Below the pieces are notes generated by a model that was not told where the DNA came from, searched no databases, and saw only the letters and a program-made list of their open reading frames with translations. From Spirulina major PCC 6313 (lineage in GTDB: Bacteria > Cyanobacteriota > Cyanobacteriia > Cyanobacteriales > Spirulinaceae): 64,000 bases of DNA. The translations under genes and the position numbers were made by a program. How positions within the stretch are numbered: the stretch's first letter is position 1; the number at the start of each line of letters is the position of its first letter. This document shows, piece by piece, positions 1 to 8,960 of this stretch. The stretch spans positions 4,492,771 through 4,556,770 of the forward strand of contig NZ_KV878783.1 of the NCBI RefSeq assembly GCF_001890765.1, read 5' to 3'.

Positions 1-1
1 A

Positions 2-253
2 GCGATCGCAATGCTCGTAGATCGCAATGCTCGTATTACCTTACGCTCAGGCCCAGGAACACAGACACGAAACCTCGGTTATGGTTTAGTTAATGACTTT
101 GTTTACTTAATTACAGACAGTCCTCCAGAATTAGAGTATGTTGTTGATCGTGCTGGTTATACATGGTATCGCGTTGAATTTTCTGAAAGCAGGGCCAAGG
201 GGTGGATTAGGAGTGATTTTTTAAACATTCGATGTCACCACACCGAAGATTAA
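2..253 (+). CDS. SH3-like domain protein, 3' end only
   Basis: The reading frame is open to the left edge, so this is the C-terminal part of a longer protein. An internal ATG at 11 is not evidence of the true start. The visible 80 or so residues look like a bacterial SH3 domain: an LRSGPGT turn near the start, a hydrophobic strand, and a WYRVEF...KGWIRSDFL ending, the usual 'GW(V/I)...' close of such domains. These domains bind cell-wall peptides or other proteins, often in exported proteins. No catalytic domain is visible in this fragment. The family assignment rests on pattern only. Confidence 0.6.
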   Translation, partial: AIAMLVDRNARITLRSGPGTQTRNLGYGLVNDFVYLITDSPPELEYVVDRAGYTWYRVEFSESRAKGWIRSDFLNIRCHHTED

Positions 254-308
254 TCAATAAGCACGAATTGATGGGGTGAGTGAAAACAGTGGGGGGCGGG
301 GTTGGCGT

Positions 309-330
309 GGGGCGAAAAATTTTTCGCCCC
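309..330. repeat. REP palindrome, copy 1
   Basis: A 22-bp perfect palindrome made of GGGGCGAAAAA and its reverse complement. It is followed by TACAATTTT. It is one of four copies within 900 bp, around the REP-associated transposase gene at 589-1122. Confidence 0.85.
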
Positions 331-481
331 TACAATTTTTAATTGAAAAAATAGGTTGGAATTGGTAATGATCCCAATTAGCACTGAATTTAAGATAATG
401 CTTTCTTGGTGCTGCTGGTTAACAGGGAAGGAGGCAAAACCTCCAAGCGGGTATGACTTAGCAGAGCCAAGCAACAAGGGA

Positions 482-521
482 AATGGAAAATTTGATTAAA
501 TAATGGAAAATTTGATTAAAT
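482..521. repeat. 20-bp tandem duplication
   Basis: Two exact consecutive copies of a 20-bp AT-rich unit beginning AATGGAAAATTTG (482-501 and 502-521). They sit immediately 5' of REP copy 2. The rest of 254-588 holds only REP copies 1 and 2 and no convincing gene. Confidence 0.8.
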
Positions 522-528
522 AACCGTA

Positions 529-550
529 GGGGCGAAAAATTTTTCGCCCC
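529..550. repeat. REP palindrome, copy 2
   Basis: The same 22-bp perfect palindrome as at 309-330, preceded by CCGTA. It lies 38 bp upstream of the transposase start, so copies 2 and 1 bracket the promoter side of the gene. Confidence 0.85.
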
Positions 551-588
551 CATAACCTCAGCGATCCACGACTAAATCCCCGCTGCTG

Positions 589-1122
589 ATGCCCTATAAC
601 CCACAGATCCATCATCGCCAATCTATCCGGCTGCGGGGCTATGACTATAGCCAGATGGGGGCATACTTTCTTACCCTTTGCACCCACAACCGAGAATGCT
701 TTTTTGGAAGAATCACCAACAACATCATGCACCTCAACTCCGCTGGGCAAATCACCCAACAATGTTGGCAACAAATCCCTACCCATTTTCCCCATGTTCA
801 ACTTGACCAGTTCATCATTATGCCTAACCACATTCACGGCATTATTTGGATTGTTAACCCCCCCACCGTAGGGGCGAAAAATTTTTCGCCCCAATCTTCG
901 CCCCAACCCCAAGGCACATCAAAAACCATTGGTTCCATTGTTCGAGGTTTTAAAATTGGTGTCACTAAATGGATGCGACAAAACACCTCTATTTACCAAA
1001 TTTGGCAACGCAATTATTGGGAACGCATTATCCGTAGTGAGCCTGAATTACACCAGATTCGAGAATATATCCAAAACAACCCCCAACAATGGGAAACCGA
1101 CCAGTTATACCCACCCTTCTAA
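589..1122 (+). CDS. REP-associated tyrosine transposase (RAYT, Y1 family)
   Basis: A 177-residue protein of the REP-associated tyrosine transposase family, single-strand HUH nucleases related to IS200/IS605 TnpA and thought to move or maintain REP palindromes. The HUH metal motif is visible as MPNHIHGII (about residues 79-87). The C-terminal helix, with YW.RIIR.E.EL..IREYI..NP..W, carries the likely nucleophilic tyrosine (REYI). The N-terminus (RLRGYDYS..GAYFLTLCTHNR) is also typical. The length is normal for the family. A REP palindrome lies in frame inside the gene (871-892) and encodes TVGAKNFSPQ. It falls in the variable loop between the HUH motif and the TIGSIVRGFK segment, so the enzyme may still be active. 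Translation starts at the ATG at 589. Confidence 0.9.
   Translation: MPYNPQIHHRQSIRLRGYDYSQMGAYFLTLCTHNRECFFGRITNNIMHLNSAGQITQQCWQQIPTHFPHVQLDQFIIMPNHIHGIIWIVNPPTVGAKNFSPQSSPQPQGTSKTIGSIVRGFKIGVTKWMRQNTSIYQIWQRNYWERIIRSEPELHQIREYIQNNPQQWETDQLYPPF
871..892. repeat. REP palindrome, copy 3, inside the RAYT gene
   Basis: A third identical 22-bp palindrome with the same CCGTA left flank as copy 2. It lies within the transposase coding sequence and keeps the frame open. Confidence 0.85.
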
Positions 1123-1166
1123 ACAAAATTGAAGAGAGGCTTTGAATGGGAGGCAAGCCCCGCGTG

Positions 1167-1188
1167 GGGGCGAAAAATCTTTCGCCCC
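1167..1188. repeat. REP palindrome, copy 4
   Basis: A near-identical copy with one mismatch in the right arm (ATCTTTCG instead of ATTTTTCG). It is followed by TACAATTT, like copy 1. It lies just 3' of the transposase, so copies 1 and 4 have matching right flanks while copies 2 and 3 share a left flank. The remainder of 1123-1452 shows no gene or other clear signal. Confidence 0.85.
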
Positions 1189-1452
1189 TACAATTTAGGG
1201 GGAAGATCTAGGGTTAACGTCATGTCGCGCTCCACAACACTGGCCCCAAAACCCCGCCCTCGTTGAGGCGATCGCCCCCTTAAACTCATGACTCCTACCC
1301 AATCCGAGCAGCAAAATTAGCCCCCCCAGCATTCGCTATCCGTCAAGACAGTATTAATCTTTGTAAAAACTGGCACACCCATTCATAAAATCCCCCCTTA
1401 GCTCTGGAAAGACTAGATAGAACGTCCACTGTATTTCTGGGGTGGGTTAATC

Positions 1453-1755
1453 ATGTCGAGTGCAACCTGTAGCGGTCACGCCTCCTGTCCGAAGTGCGAA
1501 AAATACACCATGATTCGGGAGAGTGAGAAAGTTTTTAAATGTCTCAATTGCGACTTTAAAAAGGATTTTTCACCCCCCAAACCTCAAAAACCGCTGCCGA
1601 TCTTCGCTATTTTGATCATTGGTGGCGGTCTCGTTGTGTTTTTAAACTTTCTCCACGAAACCCGCGATCATCACACTCCCTACGATCGCCAAACGCCCCA
1701 AGCGATCGCGCCCCTTTCTAGCCCAGCCGCCAAGATCGCCCCACAAACCGCATAA
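1453..1755 (+). CDS. small zinc-ribbon membrane protein
   Basis: A 100-residue protein with two cysteine knuckles (CPKC at about 13-16 and CLNC at about 31-34) that form a probable zinc ribbon. One transmembrane segment follows (PIFAILIIGGGLVVFLNFL, about 50-68), then a Pro/Ala-rich tail. The ATG at 1453 follows GGGTGGGTTAATC. The function is unknown and no named family is recognised. It lies 50 bp upstream of leuS on the same strand, but the spacing does not prove co-transcription. Confidence 0.7.
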   Translation: MSSATCSGHASCPKCEKYTMIRESEKVFKCLNCDFKKDFSPPKPQKPLPIFAILIIGGGLVVFLNFLHETRDHHTPYDRQTPQAIAPLSSPAAKIAPQTA

Positions 1756-1805
1756 AATAAGAGTCCAGTACAGTGTTAGGACACCATCCCGTAGGAGCAG
1801 TAACC

Positions 1806-4364
1806 GTGGAATCCCGCTATCAAGCCGATGCGATCGAATCAAAATGGCAACAGTATTGGGCTGAACAGGGGTTAGACCAGACATCAACCGACCCCAGCAA
1901 GCCGAAATTTTACGCCCTGTCTATGTTTCCCTACCCCTCCGGGAATCTGCACATGGGCCATGTGCGCAACTATGTCATTACCGATGTGATCGCCCGCTTG
2001 AAGCGGATGCAAGGGTATCGCGTGCTGCATCCGATGGGGTGGGATGCCTTTGGCTTACCGGCGGAAAATGCGGCGATCGATCGCGGCATTCCCCCGGCGG
2101 ATTGGACATTACAGAACATCGCCCAGATGCGCGAGCAGTTGAAAGAGTTGGGGCTCTCGATTGATTGGGAGCGCGAGGTGGCCACCTGTGCGCCGGACTA
2201 TTACCGTTGGACGCAATGGCTCTTTTTGCAATTTTTTGATAGTGGTTTGGCCTATCAAAAAGAGGCGGCGGTGAATTGGGACCCCATCGATCAAACGGTG
2301 CTCGCCAATGAGCAGGTGGACGCGGATGGCAATTCTTGGCGGTCTGGGGCGAAGGTGGAGCGGAAACTGTTGCGGCAGTGGTTTTTAAAAATTACCGACT
2401 ATGCCGAAGCCCTGTTACAGGATTTAAACCAGCTTGATGGTTGGCCCGATCGCGTCAAACTGATGCAAGAAAACTGGATCGGCAAGTCCGTCGGGGCCTA
2501 TTTAGAATTTCCCATCGTGGGCAGTGAGGAAAAAGTGGCGGTGTTCACGACGCGCCCCGATACGGTCTATGGTGTGACCTATGTGGTGTTGGCTCCGGAA
2601 CATCCGTTAGTGCAGCAGGTGACGACGAGCGATCGCACCGCTGCCGTGGCCGCCTTCATCGCCGCCATGGCCACCACCAGCGAACAAGACCGCACCGCCG
2701 AAGACCGCCCCAAACGCGGCATCCCCACCGGGGGAATGGTGGTCAATCCCTTCACCGGGGAGGCAGTGCCGATCTGGATCGCGGATTATGTGCTGTATGA
2801 GTACGGTACAGGGGCCGTGATGGGGGTTCCCGCCCACGATACGCGGGACTTTATCTTTGCGACCCAGAATGAGTTACCGATTAAAACCGTGATTATTCCC
2901 GACGGGGGCGATAAAGACGAACCCTTGACGGCGGCCTATACCGAGCCGGGGATTATGGTGAATTCTGGCGCGTTCGACGGTACACCGTCCGTTGAGGGCA
3001 AGGGCAAGGCGATCGCCTTCGCCGAGGCCCAGGGCTACGGCAAAGCGCGGATTCAATACCGGCTGCGGGATTGGTTGATTTCGCGGCAACGGTATTGGGG
3101 TTGTCCGATTCCGGTGATCCATTGCCCCAGTTGTGGGACGGTTCCGGTTCCGGCGGATCAGTTGCCCGTGGAACTGCCCCGACAGGTGGAATTTTCGGGG
3201 CGTGGGCCGTCGCCCTTGGCGAAGATTGGCGATTGGGTGAATGTGCCTTGTCCCAGTTGCGGCGAACCGGCCCAGCGGGAAACGGATACGATGGACACCT
3301 TTATTGATTCGTCGTGGTATTTTCTGCGCTATACCGATGCGTTGAATGCGGAGACGGCGTTTAGTGCGGCGGCGGCCAATGATTGGATGGCGGTGGATCA
3401 ATATGTGGGGGGAATTGAACACGCGATTTTACACCTGTTGTATTCGCGCTTTTTTACGAAGGTGTTGCGCGATCGCAACCTGATCACCGTCGATGAACCC
3501 TTTAAACGCCTCCTCACCCAAGGCATGGTACAGGGTCTCACCTACAAAAACCCCAAAACGAGCAAATACATCCCTTCAGATCTCGTCAACCCTGATGATC
3601 CCAAAGATCCCACCACGGGCGACCCGTTGGAAGTCTTTTACGAAAAAATGTCCAAATCGAAATACAACGGCGTAGACCCCAAAGCCGTTTTGGGCAAATA
3701 TGGGGCGGATACGGCGCGGATGTTCATTCTTTTTAAAGCGCCGCCGGAAAAGGATTTGGAATGGGATGATGCGGATGTGGAGGGGCAATTCCGCTTTTTA
3801 AATCGGGTGTGGCGGTTGGTGCAGGAGTTTGCCGGGACGACGACCCAGGCGAGTAGCGGCGAATTAACCAAGGTAGAGAAGGAGTTACGGCGGGCGATTC
3901 ATGGCGCGATCGCCGCCATTTCCGAAGACCTCGACGGCGATTATCAATTTAATACCGCCGTTTCGGAGTTGATGAAACTGAGCAACGCCCTCAACGATGC
4001 CACCTGTACTGCGTCCCCCGTCTACCGCGAAGGGATTCACACCCTCTTGCCGTTGCTCGCCCCCTTCGCCCCCCACCTCGCCGAAGAACTCTGGCACCAG
4101 TTGGGGCAATCCGGCTCAATCCATCAACAACCCTGGCCCGAAGCCGATCCCGATGCCTTAACCGTGGACGAAATTCCCTTAGTGGTGCAGGTGATGGGCA
4201 AAAAACGGGATCTGATCCAAGTCCCCGCCGGAGCGAGCAAAGCCGAACTCGAAGCCTATGCCCGCGCCTCGGACAAGGTGCAGAGCTATCTCCAAGGCAA
4301 CGAGATCAAGAAGGTGATTATCGTGCCGGGCAAACTGGTGAATTTCGTGATTGTGCCGCGTTAA
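1806..4364 (+). CDS. leuS: leucyl-tRNA synthetase
   Basis: A class Ia aminoacyl-tRNA synthetase that charges tRNA-Leu in the cytoplasm. The HMGH (HIGH-type) motif is at about residues 49-52 and KMSKS is at about 613-617. The editing domain lies between them, with [12 protein letters not shown] and [12 protein letters not shown]. Two CPSCG zinc-type knuckles are present, and an anticodon-binding domain ends the protein. I place the start at the GTG at 1806, giving [16 protein letters not shown] lies 8 bp upstream and cyanobacterial LeuRS proteins begin this way. An upstream GTG at 1773 would add 11 residues with no ribosome-binding site. The length of about 852 residues is normal. A hairpin terminator follows. 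Confidence 0.97.
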   Translation: MESRYQADAIESKWQQYWAEQGLDQTSTDPSKPKFYALSMFPYPSGNLHMGHVRNYVITDVIARLKRMQGYRVLHPMGWDAFGLPAENAAIDRGIPPADWTLQNIAQMREQLKELGLSIDWEREVATCAPDYYRWTQWLFLQFFDSGLAYQKEAAVNWDPIDQTVLANEQVDADGNSWRSGAKVERKLLRQWFLKITDYAEALLQDLNQLDGWPDRVKLMQENWIGKSVGAYLEFPIVGSEEKVAVFTTRPDTVYGVTYVVLAPEHPLVQQVTTSDRTAAVAAFIAAMATTSEQDRTAEDRPKRGIPTGGMVVNPFTGEAVPIWIADYVLYEYGTGAVMGVPAHDTRDFIFATQNELPIKTVIIPDGGDKDEPLTAAYTEPGIMVNSGAFDGTPSVEGKGKAIAFAEAQGYGKARIQYRLRDWLISRQRYWGCPIPVIHCPSCGTVPVPADQLPVELPRQVEFSGRGPSPLAKIGDWVNVPCPSCGEPAQRETDTMDTFIDSSWYFLRYTDALNAETAFSAAAANDWMAVDQYVGGIEHAILHLLYSRFFTKVLRDRNLITVDEPFKRLLTQGMVQGLTYKNPKTSKYIPSDLVNPDDPKDPTTGDPLEVFYEKMSKSKYNGVDPKAVLGKYGADTARMFILFKAPPEKDLEWDDADVEGQFRFLNRVWRLVQEFAGTTTQASSGELTKVEKELRRAIHGAIAAISEDLDGDYQFNTAVSELMKLSNALNDATCTASPVYREGIHTLLPLLAPFAPHLAEELWHQLGQSGSIHQQPWPEADPDALTVDEIPLVVQVMGKKRDLIQVPAGASKAELEAYARASDKVQSYLQGNEIKKVIIVPGKLVNFVIVPR

Positions 4365-4397
4365 CGGGCGTAAGGGTGACCGATTCATAAACACAGG

Positions 4398-4420
4398 CAA
4401 GGGGCTTAGGCCCCTTGTTT
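4398..4420 (+). terminator. leuS rho-independent terminator
   Basis: The stem CAAGGGGC / GCCCCTTG with a TTAG loop is followed by TTTTCG, 33 bp after the leuS stop. A nearly identical palindrome occurs at 36629-36650, so this may be a repeated terminator element. Confidence 0.7.
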
Positions 4421-4590
4421 TCGTTGGGAGGCCATGCAGTGGTGAGCCGCCAAAATCCTGCTGCTGAGTGCGGAGAACCCGCCGCATCTGTCGGTTGTCC
4501 GCATCCGGATAATTTGAAACAAATTAGGGGAATTTATTTTTCCTGATGGTCACAAGAAACTCCGTATCAGGAAATAGATACCTGACACGG

Positions 4591-4848
4591 ATGTTAATTA
4601 TGTACAAGTACATTGTAGTCGTACTTTTGACCATTGTTTCAGTTCCCTTTGCCGGACTGAATAGTTTCGCTCAAGTCTCTGATCTTGAAACTCAGAATGC
4701 TCAACTGGTTTTTGAACCCTCAGAAACGTGTGGTGATCAGTGTAGCGATCGCGGCAGTGGCCGTCGTGATCAATACAAAGACACAGCAAACGAAATGAAG
4801 GAGCGAGGCAGTGGACGACTGGAAACAGACTCAAAAGATAGCAAATAA
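4591..4848 (+). CDS. patX: PatX-like secreted protein with two RGSGR pentapeptides
   Basis: A short exported protein of 85 residues from the ATG at 4591. An ATG at 4600 (82 residues) or at 4546 is also possible, and no site has a decisive ribosome-binding site. Its signal peptide is MYKYIVVVLLTIVSVPFAG with probable cleavage after NSFA. The mature part is polar and carries two copies of RGSGR, as DRGSGR (4750-4764) and ERGSGR (4804-4818). RGSGR is the active pentapeptide of PatS and HetN, which inhibit the master regulator HetR in Anabaena. PatX proteins combine a signal peptide with RG(S/T)GR and accompany HetR in filamentous cyanobacteria. I infer that this is a PatX family member giving rise to a diffusible HetR-directed peptide. 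The cysteine pair CGDQC lies just before the first motif. The gene stands alone with its own terminator. Confidence 0.8.
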   Translation: MLIMYKYIVVVLLTIVSVPFAGLNSFAQVSDLETQNAQLVFEPSETCGDQCSDRGSGRRDQYKDTANEMKERGSGRLETDSKDSK

Positions 4849-4872
4849 GGGCATCATTTAAACCAATCATCA

Positions 4873-4897
4873 GGGACACAATTGTGTGTCCCTTTTT
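4873..4897 (+). terminator. rho-independent terminator of the PatX-like gene
   Basis: The perfect 8-bp stem GGGACACA / TGTGTCCC with an ATTG loop is followed by TTTTT, 24 bp after the stop codon. Confidence 0.85.
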
Positions 4898-4929
4898 CAT
4901 GGCCCATTGTGACAGAATAAATGGGAGAT

Positions 4930-6174
4930 TTACGATCTTTTTGGCAGGGTAAGGGTGTGGGTAATCACTGTTTTTAAGCGGGTGCGATAGCGTTCCCAGG
5001 TGTAGATTTCAGCACGACGGCGGGCGGCGCGACCCATGGCGGCTAATTCGTCGGGATGCTCAACGCACCATTGCAGACGAGATGCGATCGCCTCAGCATC
5101 ACCGGCCGGAATGAGCCAGCCTTCAACGCCATCGGTGAGGATGTCCGCCGCGCCGGAATTGGGGGTGGTGATGATTGGCAAACCGCAGGCCATGGCTTCG
5201 AGGAGGACGAGGGCGAGACCTTCGATCAAGGAAGGCAGGACGAAAACGCTGGCGCGGTGGTAGTGGTGGATCAGGTGGTGATGGGGGATGGAGGGGTGGT
5301 AGGTGAAGCGATCGCGCTCCGGATCGAGCCAACCGGGAGGGAATTCGTTAATCCCGACGAGGTGCAGTTCCGCCGCGAGGGGTTGGAGCGATCGCCACCC
5401 TTGGATGAGGTGGTGAACCCCTTTGCGCGGGCCGACCCGACCAACAAAGAGAATCCGAACCGGGCGATCGCGCTGGGGGGATGGATAGAGATAATCCACC
5501 GGCGCACCAAAGGGAACGACGCTCACCCGGTCAGGGTCAATCCCGGTGGGGGCAAGGGATTGCTTCACTTGGGTAGAGGGGACGATGATGCGATCGGCGT
5601 GGTGCAACTCGAAATCCTTGCGGGCCAGTTTAGCGGCGGGTTCATGGAGAGAAAGCAGGGCGGGGGCAAGTTCGGGGAAGCGGTCCGCCTCGGCCTGTTG
5701 AATCTGTTGGCTGCGGCGATAGTAGACAATGGGCAGATCATAAAAGCAGGTGAGACCGAGGGAAGCGGCGATCGCAAACATCGCCGCCGCCCCATCTTCA
5801 TAGGCATAGACCCCCGCCCAGCGGTGCAGATGGTGCCGCGCCACCGCCCGATCCACCCCCCGATAGACCCAATCCGTCAGCCGTTGGGGATTGTAACCAC
5901 AGCGTTGGGGCAGCCCCGTGCGCAGGAGCAGGAGGCGAAGAATTTCGCGAGTCGGGTAGGGATAAAGCGGCACACCCGGCGGCGCGATCCAGGTGCGGCG
6001 GCTGAGTTCCTGGGCGAGGGCGGGGGCACGGTGGCTTAACGATTTGGCCCAGGGGCGATCAGGATTGTAGGCGAGGCTGGTGGCGATCGCCCCCAACTCC
6101 CCCAATTCCGCCAAGGCTTGGGCCGCCTGTCGCGCAAAAGGATTACCCGTAGGATGAATCAGACCAATCGGCAT
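4930..6174 (-). CDS. glycosyltransferase family 4 (GT-B fold)
   Basis: A 414-residue retaining glycosyltransferase. The C-terminal half has the GT4 pattern: FVGRVGPRKGVHHLIQG (donor-binding start), then LPSLIEGLALVLLEAMACGLPIITTP with the E-x7-E motif, and a C-terminal RRAEIYTWERY helix. The N-terminal half is the acceptor domain (GLIHPTGNPFARQAAQAL). The sugar and the acceptor cannot be told from the sequence. The start overlaps the end of the upstream polymerase-like gene by 32 bp, which suggests translational coupling in a polysaccharide operon with the two following genes. A long open frame on the opposite strand is a composition artefact. Confidence 0.88.
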   Translation of the reverse strand: MPIGLIHPTGNPFARQAAQALAELGELGAIATSLAYNPDRPWAKSLSHRAPALAQELSRRTWIAPPGVPLYPYPTREILRLLLLRTGLPQRCGYNPQRLTDWVYRGVDRAVARHHLHRWAGVYAYEDGAAAMFAIAASLGLTCFYDLPIVYYRRSQQIQQAEADRFPELAPALLSLHEPAAKLARKDFELHHADRIIVPSTQVKQSLAPTGIDPDRVSVVPFGAPVDYLYPSPQRDRPVRILFVGRVGPRKGVHHLIQGWRSLQPLAAELHLVGINEFPPGWLDPERDRFTYHPSIPHHHLIHHYHRASVFVLPSLIEGLALVLLEAMACGLPIITTPNSGAADILTDGVEGWLIPAGDAEAIASRLQWCVEHPDELAAMGRAARRRAEIYTWERYRTRLKTVITHTLTLPKRS

Positions 6175-7657
6175 AGTGTTGTTGCTGCTCGTACCATAAC
6201 TGTTGCTCTCGCCAATTCTCCACCCGTTCCAACCACGGCAACATAAAAATAAACCCGGTGTAAAACCAGTAATACAACGAGAACGTATTATGAAACACCA
6301 TTTGACTGATAAATAAAATCAAGTGAATCAACGTTCCAGCCAAGGCTAAATCCCGCAAAAATCGCCGTTTTAACGCAAAAAAAGTCAGCAATAATGCACC
6401 AATGATCGCCACACGCATCCCATACCAAAACATAAAACCGATCGGGCCCAACTCCAGCGCCACCCGTCCCATTTCCGGTTCTAATTCCACCGGCAGCGGA
6501 CTCCCCGCCGCCAACCCTAACGCCCCTCGCAACGACAGCCCCCCCACATGGGTGGCCCCCGCCCCATAGCCATCTAATCCCGTCAAACTCACTAAATCAA
6601 AGGGCCCCACAAAACCCAGAAAAATCCGACTCCCTAAATCTGAGTTAGAGGCAACCCGCGCCCAAAAAGATTCCACCACCTGCCGAAAGCCAAACCAAAA
6701 AATCGGCCCCGCCACTAATACAAAGGGAATTAAGCGACCCGTCCAGATCAACAGATTTTCTGGTTTGTTAATCGCCCGCATCCCAAAATAGCCGATTAAA
6801 AATAAAATCGCGGTGATCACAGGGGTGCGTGAACCCGTCATAAAACTATTGAGCATGAGGAGGAAAACGGTGCAATATAAAATCAGTTGCCAGCGACGTG
6901 ATTTAGGAACCGAGAGCAACGGGATGATCAGACCAAAACAGGATGAAAGATAACCTTGGTAACTATTGAGATAGGAGAATGTGCCAGTAATGCGGACATT
7001 GAAAGATCCCCCAAAGCCAAAGGTAGCGATCGGCTCATTTCGCCCTGGAATGTATTGATTGATCGGGCTATCAATGGGGCTAAAAAATTGCACAATGCCG
7101 AGGATACCGACGGGAATAAAAACGGCAAGGTGATTGCGCAGAAAAATATACAGTTCTTCTTCCGATCGAAATAAGGTCGGCAGCATCCACAGCATGGGGA
7201 TGTAGAACAGATAGGCTTTAACACCAAATAACCCGACAATGACTGATCCTAAGCGAGGATTGAAGGCTTGAAAAATACACCAACCAGAGGCGAGAAGAAT
7301 CAGGATTGTAATGAAGTTGTTTTGGAGGGGATGGCGGGGTTCGTCGGGGTTGGGATAGAAGTAATAGCGGAGATAGGCCCCGAAAAGGACAAAGTCTTTG
7401 AGGAAGTAAAGGGCTTCACTGGCTTGAGGTAACACCCATTTTCGCAGTGCTCCATCAAAAATCAAGATGAAAAAGACGGATTTCACCGCTCGTCGCCAAT
7501 CTCGAAATGAGACATAGATAATGATAGTTAAGACGATAAAGCCAATCAGCAACGTACCCAATGAAAAGTCCTCCCTGGTGAAAAGCAAGCCGTAGGATTC
7601 TAATGTTTGACTGACTTCTGGTGGGAAGAAAACAAGTCCAAGGGGTAGATGCGGCAT
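6143..7657 (-). CDS. O-antigen ligase/polymerase-like polytopic membrane protein
   Basis: About 504 residues with 10 or more hydrophobic segments, for example TLLIGFIVLTIIIYVSF, LFYIPMLWMLPTLF and LILYCTVFLLMLNSF. A large central hydrophilic loop contains short G/R-rich stretches. This is the layout of Wzy/WaaL-type proteins, which join or polymerise lipid-linked glycans at the outer face of the plasma membrane. The start ATG at 7657 is preferred over an upstream TTG at 7693. It lies between two GT4 genes and overlaps the downstream one. The exact role (polymerase or ligase) is inferred from topology and context only. Confidence 0.75.
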   Translation of the reverse strand: MPHLPLGLVFFPPEVSQTLESYGLLFTREDFSLGTLLIGFIVLTIIIYVSFRDWRRAVKSVFFILIFDGALRKWVLPQASEALYFLKDFVLFGAYLRYYFYPNPDEPRHPLQNNFITILILLASGWCIFQAFNPRLGSVIVGLFGVKAYLFYIPMLWMLPTLFRSEEELYIFLRNHLAVFIPVGILGIVQFFSPIDSPINQYIPGRNEPIATFGFGGSFNVRITGTFSYLNSYQGYLSSCFGLIIPLLSVPKSRRWQLILYCTVFLLMLNSFMTGSRTPVITAILFLIGYFGMRAINKPENLLIWTGRLIPFVLVAGPIFWFGFRQVVESFWARVASNSDLGSRIFLGFVGPFDLVSLTGLDGYGAGATHVGGLSLRGALGLAAGSPLPVELEPEMGRVALELGPIGFMFWYGMRVAIIGALLLTFFALKRRFLRDLALAGTLIHLILFISQMVFHNTFSLYYWFYTGFIFMLPWLERVENWREQQLWYEQQQHYADWSDSSYG

Positions 7658-7711
7658 AGTGGGGTTCCCATCAATTAAAGACCAGGATGTCAAATCAAAT
7701 TAACCGTGATT

Positions 7712-8725
7712 TCACGATTTTATCGACTGGAGCGCCTTGAGGTAGCGGCGGGCTACGGTGTGGCGTTGGTGGGCGTGGAGGTGGGGGGGGATGTGGGGGT
7801 GGTAGTGGGTCCATGGGTCGGGATGGGTGAGGAGGGTGGTGAGGGCGGTGGCTAGAGCGGCGCGATCGCCGTTCGGAACTGTCACACCTCCAGGGCCGAT
7901 CGCATCCTTTAATCCGCCATCTTCTGACCCCACCACGACGCAGCCACAGGCGAGGCCTTCGAGGGCAACGATGCCGAAGGGTTCGGGCCAGCGGGAGGGA
8001 ACGACAAGGATGCGATGGCGATTGAGGTGGGCGGCGACGGCGGCGGGGGGAAGGGGGCCGGTGAAGGTGAGGCGATCGCTTAATCCTAATCGCTCGCCTT
8101 GGGCTGCGAGGGCGGCGCGATCGGGGCCGGAGCCGACGAGGGTTAACTGAGGGAAAAGTCCCGCTGGGGCTAAATCTGCGAGGGCATCGAGGAGGAGGTC
8201 TACGCCTTTGTCGGAGACGAACCGCCCGACAAAAATCAGGTCGCGATCGCGCCTCGCGGTGGGATCAATTTGAAAAATATCGTCGGCGTAGGGGTTGCCG
8301 ATCACGATGGCGGGGCTGGGAAGATGGGCGGCGATCGCCTGACTAGCGGCAATGTTCACCGCAGCAAAGCGGGTGGCGAAGCGTTTCAGGTGGTCTTGCC
8401 AGGCGGTGCGGCCATTGGGGCGACGATACCAGGTTTGATGACTAATCGCCCAGGGTTTGCCCAGGAGCAGGATCGGCCCCAGCCCTTTTAAACTGACACA
8501 AATATGGACGACCCAATCCGCTTCCCCCACCAGTCGCCAGAGTTGGATCGCGCTTGGTTGGCGGACGACGGTGAAGGGGTACGATCGCGCCGCCGGATCG
8601 GGGGTGTGGCAAAGGACGGTGACGCTGTCCCCTAGGGCCGTCCATTCTGTTGCCAACATCTCGGCAACGGCTTCAACCCCTCCAACGCTGGGGCTAAATT
8701 GGGGTGAATAGATCAGAATCTTCAA
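7712..8725 (-). CDS. glycosyltransferase family 4
   Basis: A 337-residue GT4 protein. The N-terminus KILIYSPQFSPSVGGVEAVAEMLA is the classic glycine-rich opening, IFVGRFVSDKGVDLLLDAL starts the donor domain, and SRWPEPFGIVALEGLACGCVVVGS is the E-x7-E region. It is the first gene of the minus-strand polysaccharide block (54 bp before the polymerase-like gene). The frame opens with a TTG at 8725 preceded by AGGA. No ATG is available nearby in frame. Specificity is unknown. Confidence 0.85.
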   Translation of the reverse strand: MKILIYSPQFSPSVGGVEAVAEMLATEWTALGDSVTVLCHTPDPAARSYPFTVVRQPSAIQLWRLVGEADWVVHICVSLKGLGPILLLGKPWAISHQTWYRRPNGRTAWQDHLKRFATRFAAVNIAASQAIAAHLPSPAIVIGNPYADDIFQIDPTARRDRDLIFVGRFVSDKGVDLLLDALADLAPAGLFPQLTLVGSGPDRAALAAQGERLGLSDRLTFTGPLPPAAVAAHLNRHRILVVPSRWPEPFGIVALEGLACGCVVVGSEDGGLKDAIGPGGVTVPNGDRAALATALTTLLTHPDPWTHYHPHIPPHLHAHQRHTVARRYLKALQSIKS

Positions 8726-8874
8726 TCCTGGTGCTGGCCTCGGAGCGGTGGGTTTGGATCAGGCTAAGGATGCCCAGTTGCGGAACTATCTTCCTAGTGT
8801 ATCTTGGATGCGATCGCCCCTTCCTGCCCACCGCCGCACTGCCTGCGCACCCACGCAAACCCCACACGATCTGA

Positions 8875-8904
8875 AAAAACGAGGAGCGATCGCCCCTCGT
8901 TTTT
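8875..8904. terminator. bidirectional hairpin terminator with HIP1 in the loop
   Basis: The stem AAAAACGAGG / CCTCGTTTTT encloses a loop that is essentially a GCGATCGC octamer. The A- and T-runs make it usable on both strands. It lies 57 bp 3' of the small minus-strand gene at 8961-9266. The upstream end of the glycosyltransferase at 7712-8725 lies on its other side. Confidence 0.75.
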
Positions 8905-8960
8905 GAATCAATATTTAAGATTAAGGAGAGTTCAGATTGATCCCGACAACGGCTCGATCC

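Noticed and set aside
496-912. A minus-strand frame of 138 codons over the RAYT gene
   Set aside because: Its repeated GRKIFRPYG segments are just the REP palindromes translated; it is antisense to the transposase.
4546-4590. An upstream start (ATG 4546) for the PatX-like protein
   Set aside because: It would put 15 polar residues before the signal peptide; not excluded, but 4591 or 4600 gives a normal signal sequence.
5056-6039. A 327-codon frame on the plus strand opposite the glycosyltransferase
   Set aside because: It lies wholly antisense to a clear GT4 gene, has Gly/Asp/Glu-rich composition typical of a shadow of GC-rich codons, and has no recognisable domain.
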